Shown: positions 47,851 to 61,250, numbered from the stretch's first letter. The stretch is DNA of 64,000 nucleotides from Calamus simplicifolius (GCA_900491605.1 UESW01000102.1:30590-94589), one strand, 5' to 3'. Translations and numbers: made by a program. Notes: generated by a model from the sequence alone, not told the origin.

Positions 47851-48240
47851 TATTCTCGGGTTTTCTTCTGAAACTCTATTGGATTTGTTTTGGAAAGACC
47901 ATTGAACGACCAATTGATTGATCATTGTTAAAATCTGAGACCAAAACAGAAAGCATATTTTTATTGGACGATCAATATATTAACCAATGGCTATAGAAAT
48001 TTTTACAATGGCTATTTTCTAACATTTCAATTCATTTCGTTTTCATCTCTTTATCTTACAACAGCCGTAAAACGGCTAGATTTTTGTTGTGTATATAAAT
48101 AGCCCATTTGCACAATGATTTGCAGCGAAAAAATAAAGAGAAAAAGAGCAAGAAAAATACATTGAAAAAGATTCTTATTTTTGGATGAAATAATTGAAGA
48201 GCCGTATTGAATATTTGTGAAGCTACTTGAAAAACATTCA

Positions 48241-48544
48241 GGTAGTGTTTGATACGGGGGATAAGGAAGGATATCCCCTGGATATTCCTCCTTATTCCCA
48301 AATGCTATAGCTAGAAGGGATAGGTCTGAAAAAATTTAACTAGAGGGGATAACCCATGGTTAACCATGGTTAACCATGGGTTATCCTTTGAACTTATTCC
48401 CTAGGGAACCCAGGAACAACTAATGTTATCCCTTGATGGCAAACTTGTAATTTTAAAAAAATGCTTATTCCCTCAGCTATCCCATGGATAAATGCTATCC
48501 CGTACATTTATCCAGGGATAGCTTTTAGACTATCAAACACTACC
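48241..48544. mobile_element. Tourist/Harbinger-like MITE
   Basis: 304 bp with terminal inverted repeats GGTAGTGTTTGAT and ATCAAACACTACC, flanked by TCA on both sides (48238-48240 and 48545-48547). The 3-bp duplication fits the PIF/Harbinger group, whose usual TSD is TWA. The centre holds the palindromic ACCATGGTTAACCATGG. Confidence 0.8.
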
Positions 48545-49158
48545 TCATTGTCCTACCTTTGGCATAGTGTTAAAGCTCCAACAACCACTCTTGAAGAGCA
48601 TTTAAAGCTTCAATGAAGGCTTCATTCATTGCTCCACTCTTAAAGGAAGAAGCCCTCTTGTGAAGTGTTCTTCAAATTTTATAAAGTATTCTATTTTAAA
48701 TATTTGCTTATTCAAGGAGCTTGTTATATAAATACTTGATATTTTTGTGCTTTGTTCTTGTATTTCATGGTTGTGAAATGTGTAAGGATAGAGGTCTATC
48801 CTTGAGACTCTTGTAAGGCTTGCTTGTGCTTGAAAATAAGTGCTAGCCTGCAAGGCTAGAGTGTAAGGCTTGCTTGTGTTCGTAAACAAGTTTGCTAGCC
48901 ATGTCGGCTAGTGATGTTAGTAAAAATTCTCAAGGGATTCTTGGGGTGTGGACGTAGGTGCTGGGTTTGGCACCGAACCATAATAAATCTCTTGTGTTTG
49001 GTTGTGCTATTTTCTATGATTGATTGCATATTATCTACACCATACTACACTTGATTTATTTGTAAAAAATTTCTAAGTGCACATACTTGCTAGTTAATTT
49101 TTTAAAAGAACCCAATTCATCCACTCCTTTTGGATTGCTATATCTGTGCAATAGTACT

Positions 49159-50412
49159 TAAAAAATCTTGAGTAAATGTTAAATAAGAGAGAAAATTGAA
49201 TTTAGAACTAGTGGATGATTTTAGGTTGGCTTTTTCCGGTAAAGCTGAATTTGGCAAAAAAATATAGATTTAATGGTTAGGCCTTGGTATGAATATTAAG
49301 CCTACCTACTAGTGTATAATTCATCCATGTTCAGCTTGGTGTTTAATTAGTTTTACTTATATGCATCAAGTATTATGCATGCATCAATTACCATTACTTG
49401 TGATCTGTATTATTTAAGGTTAGGACAAAGTCAAAAATATATCATTTTTGTAAAAAATATAATTATGGTTTGTTTTTCATTTTTGACATTAATGTACAGT
49501 GGGTCTTCTCTAAAAATATTTTGGGCAAATAAAAGTTATTTATCTATTTTAAAAATGCATAAGAGTGGTAAGGATATATTTTTTGGCATATACTACAATA
49601 CCTTTATAGCAGCGTTATGCATGATGCCATAAATAAAGAATGATGTAAAGGGGATAAAAGGATGGCAGAAAGACTGAAAGAGTTTGTGTGGGTTGTTGAA
49701 TGGTGGGGATTGAAGTCAATTTTTCCAAATAAAAAATATATGTTCTAGTTGAGCCCATTTTTTCTTTTGTAAGCATGTCGGGAAAATTCATGAGTAAATA
49801 AAAAAATCTTATCATCATTCCTGGCGAATATATGAATGAATGCATTTAACTGAATACATTTCCACTTAATACAAATCTAAGAGCAATTTTTACCAAAGAT
49901 TGGTGCAGACCCATTTTTTTAATGCTAAACACAATCGGCAGTTAATTTATTTGGAGCCAAAATACTTGCCCTTAACAATTCAACCCAAAAAGAAAAAAAC
50001 TCAAGTTGAAAAGTTTAAGGAAGATTTTAACATTTTCTTATTCGTAATTATACTAATAGTAATTACAAAAACTTTGGCATGCATGTTAGTCTAATTCATG
50101 TTTTCCTACCATGCTTCCAACTAAATATGGATGATATAAATAAAACGAAATCCAACTACTCAAGAGCTTGAGGAGATGGTATAAGAGGCTAAAGGCATAG
50201 AATCGAAGTGTTAAACAAATGAGATTGAAACTTTATCGCTAAAAAAATTTATTAAAAAAAGTAACTCCGTTGACTCCTTGTGTTGCCAAACTCCGAAGGT
50301 ATGATCCACTTCTAGAGGATTTTTAGAATCTAATGCTCCAATGCAACTAACAAAAAGAAGGAAAAAAAAAAGTAACTTCATAATTCAAGCATGCTAAAAC
50401 TAATAGCAAGTT
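49159..50412. other. AT-rich intergenic DNA
   Basis: No gene, repeat or regulatory site that I can support. Confidence 0.4.
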
Positions 50413-50421
50413 TTGAATTTC

Positions 50422-50491
50422 ATGAAAAGTTCTTCTGTACAATGCGCGGTGCAAGAGAGTGCACACCGTGTGCAATGCACAAAGTCTTTCC
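50422..50491. mobile_element. Short Mutator-like MITE derivative
   Basis: 70 bp from ATGAAAAGTTCTTC to AAGTCTTTCC. Flanks TTGAATTTC (50413-50421) and TTGAATTTT (50492-50500) match at 8 of 9 bases. The interior has GCGCGGTGCAAGAG and GTGCACACCGTGTGC, like the longer members. Confidence 0.5.
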
Positions 50492-50546
50492 TTGAATTTT
50501 AATTCTGATGGATTATGGGCCGGGTTTTGTTTTGTTATATCTCTTT

Positions 50547-50747
50547 GGAAAAGTTTTCATACACCGCATACGGTGCAGAAGCGTTAGCATCATGCATGCT
50601 GATCGGCTGTGCCCACGTGCGGGCTATGTGTACGGTACATGAAAGGATGAAAATTATTCTTAGCATGTGCAAGCTGCATGCGCACAGTCAATCAGTGCGC
50701 GATGCATGCAGTCTTGCACCGTATACTATACAAAAAAAAACTTTTTT
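50547..50747. mobile_element. Mutator-like MITE family member
   Basis: Starts GGAAAAGTTTTCATACACCG with CATACGGTGCAGAA, and ends with the inverted counterpart (TTGCACCGTATACTATAC, A-run, CTTTTTT). The interior has TAGCATGTGCAAGCTGCATG. No clean target duplication is visible because the 3' terminus is in a homopolymer. Confidence 0.55.
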
Positions 50748-52452
50748 ATGTGCCGTGCAGAAAAACTTTCTTATGTCTCCTCCACAGGTTGAGAGGTGTG
50801 GATCATTTTTCAACTGGGCTTTTGCCTTGCCTTCTTGTGAGCTGGGCTTTAATGTTGGGCTTGTTGCTCATTTGCCTTCTTTCTTTTTTTTTTTGTTTTT
50901 TTTTGCCCCTCTCTCTCTCTCCCCTCTGTTTTTTTTCCTTCCTCTCCTGTTCCTCTCTTGTACTCGTTTTAGTTCTAATAAACATGTGATGGTCTCTCTT
51001 GTCATTTTATTTTTTGTAGAGATAAATTTTTAAAATATAATGGTTTAGCTGGTTAGCCAGCTTTGTGCCTTTTTTTTGCTGTAATTTTTCAGAAAAGTTA
51101 CTGTGACCTACTTTTTACCTTTAAACTTACCTATTCTCCCGTCCTGTTACCCAGCCTGTTTGAACTTTGAAGTACGTGTGCTGTGTATAGGATACAATTG
51201 AGGTTAATAGTACCAAGAGCAAGGTGTACCCCCTTCCTATTTTTCTTGCACGAAAAGAACCTCTTTAAGAGGGGACTGAGCTTAGTATTTTATTGATTGG
51301 ACTTAAACCCTGGAAGAAAAAATTTTATTCTCTATATATATATATATATCTTTATTTAAACTTTTTAAACTGTTCTCATGTCAGAGTTATGTGACTGTCC
51401 GTCTATAACCAAAACAAACAAAAGCACTCTTTAATATACCCTCGCCCGAAGCCCTCCAAAGCGCGCAACATCAATGTCTTCGCAAACTCAAAGTACAACT
51501 CGATGGTTATATTTTATGTAAAGTATTGTCATCCCTCCAACGATCATGTAACAGGTATATAAAATCTTAAATCATTTCAATATCTAAGACTAAACCAAAA
51601 GTAAACCATATCAACCTGTTCGATCAGCTAATGATTCAATGATTAATAATTTATACAATAATAATAAAGTTTTAATCTTAAATTAATTAGAGTTGACTAC
51701 ATAATTTTTTTTTCTTTATTCAACTCTATTCTAACTCATATTTTTTTATAAGATGCAAAAAAATTTTAAATTTTTTTATTATTTTTTTAGTTTTTGTCTA
51801 ATTGATTCATATTTATAGGACAAAGTTCTTCTTCTTTTATCCAGACTTAAAACAGATTATTGATAAAAAAAACTTATACATAAATTAAATTAGATTAATA
51901 ATTCATAATGATTAATAAAAATAATTTTTTTCACAAAATTTAACTAATTTTATAGCTTTAAAATTTAAATTCTCAATGAGTTAAACTATAATAATTTTTG
52001 AAATTATCTATATCTATTAAAGAGAAAAGAAAATGAGAAAGAGTTAAATCAGCTAAAAAAGAGAGAAAGAGGAACATAGGCCTAAAAGACACCCCAAAAA
52101 AAAGATCTATAAAGTAGTATTGATATTTAAATGGTATTGGTTAAAACCTAATTTTAAAATATATGAAAAATATCAATCCGGCTTTACTAAGTCATCGTTG
52201 GATTAATTAAAGAATTAATCAAAGTTTATTTAATTTTCAACATATCAATTATACAGCCAGTTCAATTAAAGAACTAAGTTATCTGGACTGACCCACACTA
52301 GATTAGTGTGATCGCCCGTCTATATCAAAAAAAAAAAAAAAAAAACTAAGTTCAACAAGGGTCCAAATCAATCAATATATCCACACCGATCGAACCGGTT
52401 GGCTGGTCCGAGCCTGATGACTATGGGCCAAAATATAGTCTCAGCCTGCGCT
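50748..52452. other. AT-rich intergenic DNA with pyrimidine tract
   Basis: A T/C-rich tract at about 50880-50960 and AT-rich DNA follow. No gene supported. The plus-strand frame running to 51033 is made of the MITE and the pyrimidine tract. Confidence 0.45.
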
Positions 52453-52461
52453 TTTGTGCAT

Positions 52462-52676
52462 GAAAAAGTCTTTATGCATGAGCTTTCGATGCATAAAGTT
52501 CGCATTAAGCATACGGATTAATCGTGCATCAGTGTCATTGCGCATGCGATGCACGTCATAGCCCATTGAGTCATGATGTCACGGTATATACGATGGCACA
52601 TGCGGCATAAGCGTACGGTGGCCATACATTCGATGCGCACTTTGTGCATAAGAGGCAGGCACACAAAGTCTTTTCC
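52462..52676. mobile_element. Mutator-like MITE with exact 9-bp target duplication
   Basis: 215 bp, starting GAAAAAGTCTTTATGCATG and ending ACACAAAGTCTTTTCC. It is flanked by TTTGTGCAT on both sides (52453-52461 and 52677-52685). Nine-base duplications are the mark of Mutator-superfamily insertion. The interior is full of GCATGCGATGCACG-type dyads and codes for nothing. Confidence 0.82.
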
Positions 52677-52685
52677 TTTGTGCAT

Positions 52686-53965
52686 GGATGAGCGCAATAC
52701 ACGGAACAAAGCGTGCCTAGGCCCAGCTATCAACCCTGGGAAACTTCGCCCACACTTGACAACGAGAACAGCTTCCTTCCAGAAGATGCCCAAAATTTTG
52801 GTTCATAGTATTGGGAAGCTTTTGTATGTCCGGTTTAGGTTTCTTAGCGAATGGATCGATCACAGCAAGCCACTGTTGTTGGATGATGATAATGATGGGA
52901 AAATAATTCCAACGACAAATTAAAGCTGATCTCTTTACGATTTAAGCTTCGAAATCCCCATGAACTTGAAAAAAGAGAGCAGAAGCAAAGCTAATGATGA
53001 TGAGTTAAGCTAAAAGGAGGCAAGCTGCAGACAGGATCTATGCTCGGGTCCACGTAGTTAAAGACTAAAAGATGCAGCCATTGATGACACCATCTTTCTT
53101 CAACGAAGCTTGGGTCCTTTGTTGCTTTGCCAAACGCTCTCTTTTTCTTTATTGATATGCTTCAATAACTGCCGTAGTCCTATCCATTATCAATCCATGT
53201 ATTATTGCTTCAAGTTAGTCCATGCAACTCAACCTTTTCCTAATTACATTGACTACATAAATCTCCTTCCTTCACTCTACCTTATTTTGCATAGTTTCAT
53301 TTAGTAGGTTCATCTTTTAGAAGATCTACTGATTATCAGCTACCTAACGTTCCTCTTTTATCCAAACTTGAAACCAGCCTTTGAATCAGCTTCAAGTTAA
53401 TCCATCTTGAATAAAAATAAAAATTTTAAAATTTATAATTAAATTAATCTACTATTAACTTAATTTTTTACAATAAAGATGATAAACTATTTAGATCAGT
53501 ATATAAGCTTGAGATGTTATAATAAAAAGGCAATATCGATTTTGTCCGATAATAAATTAATTAGATTAGCACATGAACTTGAGATATTATGATTCTAACT
53601 TAGATTGCAAGTTATATCCACCTTAAACAAGATTTTAAGTTATAGTGCATTGTTTAATTATTATTTAAGAAACTTACATACCAAAAAGGATTCCTACTGT
53701 TATGGATCCAATGAGGTAGCTTAACACAACCGAGCTTCCACTTTTGTCCACATTATTTGCCATAAACCAAATACGGACAGAAACGGAAGGGTATCGCATG
53801 GTTCATTTTGTTGTGCTTCATTTGCTTCCAATAATTTTCACAAATTTGGGCATTTGGTGAGGATGTTTGTAAATTTTTTTCTATTTCCTTGAAACAAGAG
53901 AGCTCGTAGGCATGGCACTATATTGGGCCAGATTTGCCCGTTGCCCAGCTTGAATATTCCATTGA
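52686..53965. other. Intergenic DNA
   Basis: No gene supported. It becomes AT-rich after about 53130. Confidence 0.4.
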
Positions 53966-53974
53966 AATGCTAAA

Positions 53975-54167
53975 GGAAAAGTCTTGCTGCACTGTACAGC
54001 AGAAACTGCATCACGCATGATGATTAACGCACGATGCATGTATACGCGCATATCAAAAATTAAAAATATATTTTTATTCTTAGCATGTGAGCATGTATGC
54101 GCCGCACGCCAATCATCGTGCACTGTGTACCTGTTCTGCACCGCATGCGAAGTAGCAAGACTTTTCC
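53975..54167. mobile_element. Mutator-like MITE with exact 9-bp target duplication
   Basis: 193 bp, ends GGAAAAGTCTTGCT and AGCAAGACTTTTCC (perfect 14-bp terminal inverted repeat), flanked by AATGCTAAA on both sides (53966-53974 and 54168-54176). The interior has CACGCATGATGATTAACGC and TAGCATGTGAGCATGTATGC. Same family as 50547-50747 and 52462-52676. Confidence 0.88.
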
Positions 54168-54176
54168 AATGCTAAA

Positions 54177-55658
54177 TACAAGCAAACCTTAGCTTGCAAC
54201 ATTATGTTGGGCTGCATGCATGCATGCATCATTCTTTCCTTCTCTTTTTTTTTTTTTTCTTTTTAACATTCTATTTAACAAATTGAACTATAAAATTAAA
54301 CAAAGATGTAATAATCAAGATCCCATCTAAAAAGACTAAGTAGAAAATGATGTTATTAGGATTCATTGATCCTAACGGGTGTATAATTGATGTGTAATTA
54401 AACATACATTAACATATGTCTCTCGTATAAATGAATAAATTATAACTAAATAGTTTAACATCATTGTCATCATCAGTTTTTTTTTAATTTTTAAATTTAA
54501 TAATAATATAATATGTTATTAAGAATTTGTTAAAATTTATATTCCATGTATACGCTGAAGTTACAACCTAGAAGATATGTGGTCATATCACTAGGACAAC
54601 CACATAAGCTTGACCAACTTGACAAAACAATATCTTCTATCATATATTGGTTTTAAAAAAGAAATTGGACCACCTATTTTATATAGATAATTCAAATCAA
54701 ACCGTGCCACTTTTAATTCTAATTGTATCCTAAATGTTGTACAATCAAATGTTTAAGACTTAAATTAGGGATTTTTCTTTCCAAAAAGTTGAATAACTGA
54801 AAGTGTGAAAAATATTAGTTTAAATAAGTTGCGTATAGAAAATTTACTAGGACATGAGAAGCTACTTTTATTGTAGATAGGAAATCCAGTATAAGATTTA
54901 AAAAATACATCACTTGTAGAATTTGAGTCTTGATCGAGGCTAGTTTTTGAACATGATTAAGAGCTAATATTTCAAGCATTTTTCAAACACAGGATTTAAG
55001 TTCATGTTGAGTTGGGCTTGAATTTAGTAAAGTAACAACTCGAGCTTGGACTAAATTTCATTTGAGCTCTAATTTTAAGCTCAATCCCCATTTATATTTA
55101 GTTTGGATCTAGTACATGGCCTAGCCCAAAATGAAGCCAGCTCAATGGATCATAGGATAGCTCATGCCTAGCTACTTCCATCCTTCAATGGAGCTATCAG
55201 AAAAGGCTCCAACCATTCCATCAGATAGAGAATCCTAAATGATAGGATTTGAAAAGGAATCTTCCAAAGAAGAAAGGAGTTTAATGATGAGAAAGAAAAT
55301 TGCTTATAAAATGTGGTGCATTGTCACTTTAGTTAGATCCATTAAAGTAACATTAGCTTTAGATAACTCTGTTATGACACATCTAGCTTGAATAGATGGA
55401 CCAATGTTATTTAGACCACTGGTCCCTTCATCCATGTCAAGCAATTCTCATGATTTGGTTTAAGAAAAAGAGAATTAGGGTTTAATAACATTAATTCATC
55501 CTTAGAACTTGGAAAGGTCAAAGAAAGTCCAGGACTCAACTATCTAGTCAATCTGGAAATAATAAACTATTAAATAATGGGTTAACAATATATATATATA
55601 GTTTTTCTAACTAATTATTTATTTGTGGGTAAAATTGAATCAAAATTATTGATTCAAC

Positions 55659-55706
<48 letters not shown>

Positions 55707-57945
55707 GGAAAGAAAAGCTAGAGAGTGAAATCACACACACATGTGAAAAGAAAAGAGCTAGGGTGGTTTTTTTTTATGGATGGAATGAAGATGGATGCGG
55801 AATTTTTGACACACATATTTTGCCATTACATGATTTTTTAAGGTCTAACTAATTTAATTTAGCTAGAAATAAAGATCTTGCACCATTTATTTCAAAAGTA
55901 TTTGCATTTTAAAGAAAGAAAATATGCAATTAATAAAACAAAACTCTTCAAAATATCAAAAAATCAATCAAGTTAAAATTGTTCTTTAAGATTAAACATA
56001 TCAACCTAGCTTAAAGCAGTCAACTTGCAAGATAAGTCTGCCCTTGCCTTGAGAATCATCTTGTTCATCTCTGGGTCTTATATCATCCACAACAGACCCA
56101 AACCAAGCTTGTTCCCAAGCCTTAGCCAAGCATTTGGCAGGACCAAGTCAAGGCCAACAGCACAAATTTGTGCTGGCTCAGATAAGTTATAGTTGCAACT
56201 CCAATAGCATATCATATGCCCTCTGATCAAGTAACCTGGAGGATATATGCTGCCTTCCCCCATACTGTTCCATTGGTTTCTCTCTCATTTCAATCTAATT
56301 AGGAAGTAAACTTGTGCAATAGTAGCATATTTCAGCAAGTATTTTAGTTGTTTGGAATTAGGACAGTACTGTTTCAGTGCAAAAGCTTCTGTGGATTATG
56401 ATTTGCCTGTCCTCTCCTATGAATGCCAGTGAGACATCACTTTTTTAGGCTGCACCAACTCTCTCAGATCCATCCCACCATGTGGTCCATTAAAGGAGCC
56501 TGGCAGGATAAAACATAAAAGACTGCGGGTGGCCAGATCCACCACCTCACAGCCAAAGCATGACCACCATCTTTAAAGGCAAGTAAAGGAACTCAGCAAC
56601 CCCTGCACCCAATCTGACCCTTTGAGGTCCCACCACAAGCTCTCTCCACCTGCCATGCTCCCTTGACACTTGGATCCTAACATGTCCTCCTCTAAATAAA
56701 AAGCTTCCATGAGATTTTCTTTGATTTTTTTAAGTGACAGTGGATTGCATGGGACTAAGCAATCTATTGCTTGTTTGTTATCACACCATCCAGAGAAGAC
56801 TTCTGTTAAAGATAAAAAGGCCAGATCTAGACTTGGAGCACACACCACTTTAACTCCAAGAAGTTTATTGTTAACAATGAGGAACCATGTACACCAACTA
56901 AACAAACAACTTGGATAGCATGCACATTGCTTTTCCTTGACAAAGATCACTTAAATAACAAAGTAGGAAAATATCTTCATTAAAAATTTCATGTGTTTGT
57001 ACTGAAAAATAGACCTACTAATGTGTGGCTTGAGTCATCTCCCACTCAGCTGATCTAGTGTAGATTCAAGATAAGACTGACAGCTGATAAACTTGGGTTC
57101 CACCCCATCTAAATCAATATCTATTTGTCACACTATGTAGCATTATCCTTCTTTTAATACAAAGATGGCTTAAGAACCAACATGTGCTGCATGTAAAGTA
57201 TTAGCCAACTTGGTTTAGAATTTATTGGAGGTTGTAAGCGAATAAAGAAATTGCTACAAGGTGGCATGAAGCAGATTGCCAACTTTTTTAGTCTGGCTGT
57301 TATTTTTCTATTTTACTGCTACTACCACTACTATTTCACTGTGAGATCTTATTTCTCATGAGGCTCCTTGTCCATCCTTTGAGAGTCCTATGATTACTAT
57401 TCAATTAGCTTATTGATGTCAAGTACTTCACATCTAACATGGGGCCCTTTCCAACTCTTTCAGATCTGGTACTCAAGGTCAAGAGATAAATATAATCGTT
57501 TTTACATTTGCTAAACAAAGCTAGTGGGGTATCCTTCCCTTTTCTTAAAGAGAAAAAGGAAAAGAGAAGAATGAAATTAACTTACGAGATAAAAGAATCT
57601 CTCTTAAAAGAAAAAGTAAATGCGAGGGAGATCACATGGCAAAAGTTCATGATTGATTCTGAAGGGGCAAAAGTTCATGGCCTAAATCAACCGATAGGCA
57701 ACATGTTTTGGTTATCAGAAGAGCACTGATAGAAGTGCTTATTTAAGCACTGTTTCCGAGTTGTTTTAGATAAGTTCGTAGTAATGTATCTTTTACATCG
57801 TTTTCATGAAACCAAAAGGCAAAGGAGATAATAGGTCTGTCAAAATCACCTGAGATTTATGTCAAGTAGGAAATAATTTGAGGATTAAATATGGCAGATG
57901 TTTCCTATGACCATGGTACTATACCATTTAGGACATGCAGCAGGT
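54177..57945. other. Intergenic DNA, no gene supported
   Basis: AT-rich with a (TC)n run at 55664-55703. Around 56450-56950 base composition is more even and a 125-codon minus-strand frame is open (56573-56950), but it has no recognisable motif and no exon partners. Confidence 0.4.
55664..55703. repeat. (TC)n microsatellite
   Basis: Twenty perfect TC units. Confidence 0.95.
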
Positions 57946-57949
57946 TAGG

Positions 57950-58446
57950 ATTAGAAGTAATAATTCATGTTTTCATATCGTGTTCATGCCATGCCATGCC
58001 AAAGTTAAGATATAACAGTATATAAATTGACATGCAATTAGTTATCATATCAAAAATCAGTTAATCATGTAAAAAATTCAAATATGAATATGATACAATT
58101 ATTACATAAGTAATATGATGATACATGTAACCTGTTTAATAAATAAATATTATTGGATTGATACAGTATGACTCATTTAACACGAATAGGCAGAACTTGT
58201 ATAATATGAATAGGCATAACCTAGCCCACGTAATATGTTCTGCTCAATATGTCATCAACATAGGTCCTAAATGGATCACTTTTGGGTTGATGGGTCAACT
58301 CGTAACATGACACATTATTTCATATTATAATCATGTTGGCACATTCATATCACGAACCAATTTAAAATCAACCTTGAACCTACTTTTTTTTTGTGTTGGG
58401 TTCAAGGCATATTCGTTGCATGTACTCAATTTTGCCGCCCCTAGTT
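57950..58446. mobile_element. Possible hAT-like non-autonomous repeat
   Basis: The segment carries TATCGTGTTCATGCC, CATTTAACACGAATAGGC, GGGTTGATGGGTCAACTCG and ends TTTTGCCGCCCCTAG. These short motifs recur in plant hAT-like elements whose ends read CTAGGGGCGGCAAAA. The left end is strongly decayed and no target duplication is clear. Confidence 0.3.
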
Positions 58447-61250
58447 AGAATAACCTGAGAATCAATACTAAGTCGGCTTGATAAGGTTAGATTAGTTTGA
58501 TTTTGAGTATTAATATGATTGATTTTGAATGCAGAATCTTAGGACCAACTTTCTTCATTGTTTTCTATCTCTATCAAGAAACTTTTAATGTTAGACTAAT
58601 CAATAAATATTATATATATATTCTTTTTATTAAATACAATTAACGGAACGAAGTCCAGCCAATAGAGCATTGAAATCAATTTAGAACCGAACCAATCTAA
58701 TTAGTTTGGTTCTAAATTAGTTTTAAAATAAATCAGTTTGGTTTCGAATCTAAAATTTCTAAACCAATCCTAATTAAATTAATTCTAAATTCTGATCTAT
58801 AACTAATCCAGCCTGACTCATCCTAATGTCCAGCATTATCATGGTAAAAAGTGATGTTACATTGCCATTACCATGATGGAAAATTAAACTGATAAATAAA
58901 TAAATAAAATTAAACTCTAAACTGTTGTTTTTGTTGAATTTTCCCATGATACCAAGCTACTTTTTTTTCTCAAATATCCAAAAAAATGCCACAAACGAGC
59001 AATTATAACCCATATTCTTGGGCTACATATATGCTGGCCAAATTCTCCACAGTGCCTTACTATGATTCCACATAGATTTTATCATTGCCATAATCCTATG
59101 GCATTCATTTCTTAAAAAAATTAGTACTAGCTGTCATTTTTGTGGGACACTCAGGAGAGTGTCTTGCACCACTCTAAGGGCACATGCAGTGCTTGTGTTG
59201 ACAGATAGACATTGAGAAGCATGGAAATTAGGTCTGTAGATATTGCTCTGTAGCAACAGAGATATCACATTTATGTGTTTGTTGTGTTGTGACCATTGTT
59301 TTGAATGAAGATTTTAAATGATCAATGGAGTAAAGCATCTCATGGCCCATTTGCACAAAGTATTAGATGACAACCTAGCTTGTTATCAGGAAAGATTATC
59401 AAGGAATAGTAGTGCCAAAGGTGGTTGAGTCAAACATTAGCATATTCCCTATAAAGTACTAGAAGATATGGTCCAATAAATTGAAAAAAGAAATATTTAA
59501 AACTCATTCAAGCAAGTGGAAGAGGAATCCACCATTCATCAGGTGGATATGTGGTGCCATAGGAAGCAGACAAACAACAACATATAACAACCACTAACAA
59601 GACTGAAACAAAGGTAGGATAAGACATAACCACTGCAGTGTGATAATATTAATGGATATGGTTTCAAAATAGCTCTTTGAAAAAGTTAGAAGAATACCTT
59701 GGGTAACTTCAAGCATGAGCTGGGAACTAATAAAAATAGTGTCTATGAGTGGAGTACAAGTGAGACTGTAGAACTTTTTGTTTTTTTAGGTGTAAGTGGG
59801 ATTGTAAAAGATCAACACTGAAACTTTCCTTCAAAAAGCGCAGCTGCAATCACATCCTCAAAATAAGAAAGGTTTACAGCTAAAAAGAGCTTAGAACTTG
59901 TTAAAGATATAAAAGATTAGAGGGATATGCCACAACCTTTTATTCACAAATTAAATCTTAAAATATGCTAAAATTAACTTTGGTAGTAGTAACCCACCTT
60001 GACTGTCTCCACCCAAAAAGAGGAGAATCAATGAGGAAAGAACTTGAAAATGCTGGAGTCATTGTATGATCCAAGAATTGGGCACAAGAGCCAATTCAAG
60101 AAACAAGATATTGAAAGAACTAAAATATTTGATAATAGAGATCCCAAAATTATATGAAAAAGAACATGATACCATGATGTTGTGCAAGCACAAACTGTAG
60201 AGAAGATCAAGAAGAGAAAGGAAAGCATACACAGAAAAATTCAGGTTGAGGAAAACTTTTTGGTGATGGGGCCATGCTTCAGAACCTCTAACTCCCTCGC
60301 TTTGGGTGAGGGCACAAATCAATTGAAGCCACTTGTTGCACCACCAAGAAGCTATGCTGGTAGGCTAGCTAGAACCTTCAAAGCAAGGCAAGACTTGAAC
60401 CTAGTTGAGCATGAAATGCTAAGGATTTGCACCATAGTCATGACCAAAGGAAATAGAAAAATATTAACTAAGTCCAAGATTAAGCACCATCACTCTCATT
60501 GCACCAACCTCTGCAGTTAAGGATAAAAACACAATGTTCATCTTTATATGAAAAAAAGTAAGCGACCAAGCTTGCCACCCTTGTCTCCCTAAGTCCATCA
60601 AATTATGGGAATGAAGATGGTTTGGTCAATTGAGGTGAAAACAATTCTATCATTGCGTGTGCTGAAGGAAATAGAACTAGAAGAGGGCAACGACACATGA
60701 TGTGCAGCCAAATTTGGTCAAAAGAGACAAGACTTCTTCTTGTTGTCACACTTTGCGACAAAAGAGCTAGACCATTAATTCCACGTAATGGGACTCACTG
60801 ATCATGATGAAGTGGATCTACAACATGCATTCTATCTGCTTGGTTTAAGGTAAAATTAACTCTTTGGTTCAGTCAAGTTGGCCATGTGAAATATTAGTAT
60901 GCAAGTAAAAAAGAAATATGGAATATAAAACAGAGAGGGTTGTAATAAATTAGTACAGATAATGACAAAGCTTTTTTTTTTTCTTTTAATATTAGAATTA
61001 GTATAGATGGATGTCAAAAATTGGAATGAAGGTAAGGTTGAGCCAAGGCCACTGATATCCAATGCCAAATATCATGACATGAAAAAGTTAGCTGGCATAT
61101 CATGTTTTCGGTGGGTGATGAAGATTTATGCATTACTTTTAATATTTTTGTCAAATTCTTGATTAAGATTGGATAAAAAATGAAAAATCTCATCTCAACT
61201 GCTACAATGATATTGTTTGCTTAAGGTTAATGGAGAAATGATTCTTAAGA

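Larger units (their letters stand above)
47033..49153 (+). mobile_element. SIRE-like Copia solo LTR
   Basis: Starts TGTTGACTTAATATTGATTT and ends with a segment near-identical in layout to the SIRE LTR end in this window (AAAAGAACCCAATTCATCC, then TTGGATTGCTATATCTGTG and CAATA). It is flanked by a perfect 5-bp duplication GTACT (47028-47032 and 49154-49158). It also has the GGACGTAGGTGCTGGGTTTG and GCACCGAACCA box typical of these LTRs. No internal region is present, so it is a solo LTR left by recombination. It contains a nested MITE (48241-48544). Confidence 0.88.

Noticed and set aside
50515..51033. 172-codon plus-strand open frame
   Set aside because: It spans a MITE and a T/C-rich tract; composition explains the openness and no domain is recognisable.
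56573..56950. 125-codon minus-strand open frame
   Set aside because: No family motif, no splice partners found, and surrounding sequence gives no support; possible but not claimable.
58670..58810. Near-palindromic AACCGAACCAA / TTTGGTTCTAA cluster
   Set aside because: Short and diffuse; no terminal repeats or target duplication to define an element.
60182..60520. 112-codon plus-strand open frame
   Set aside because: No recognisable domain and no exon context.
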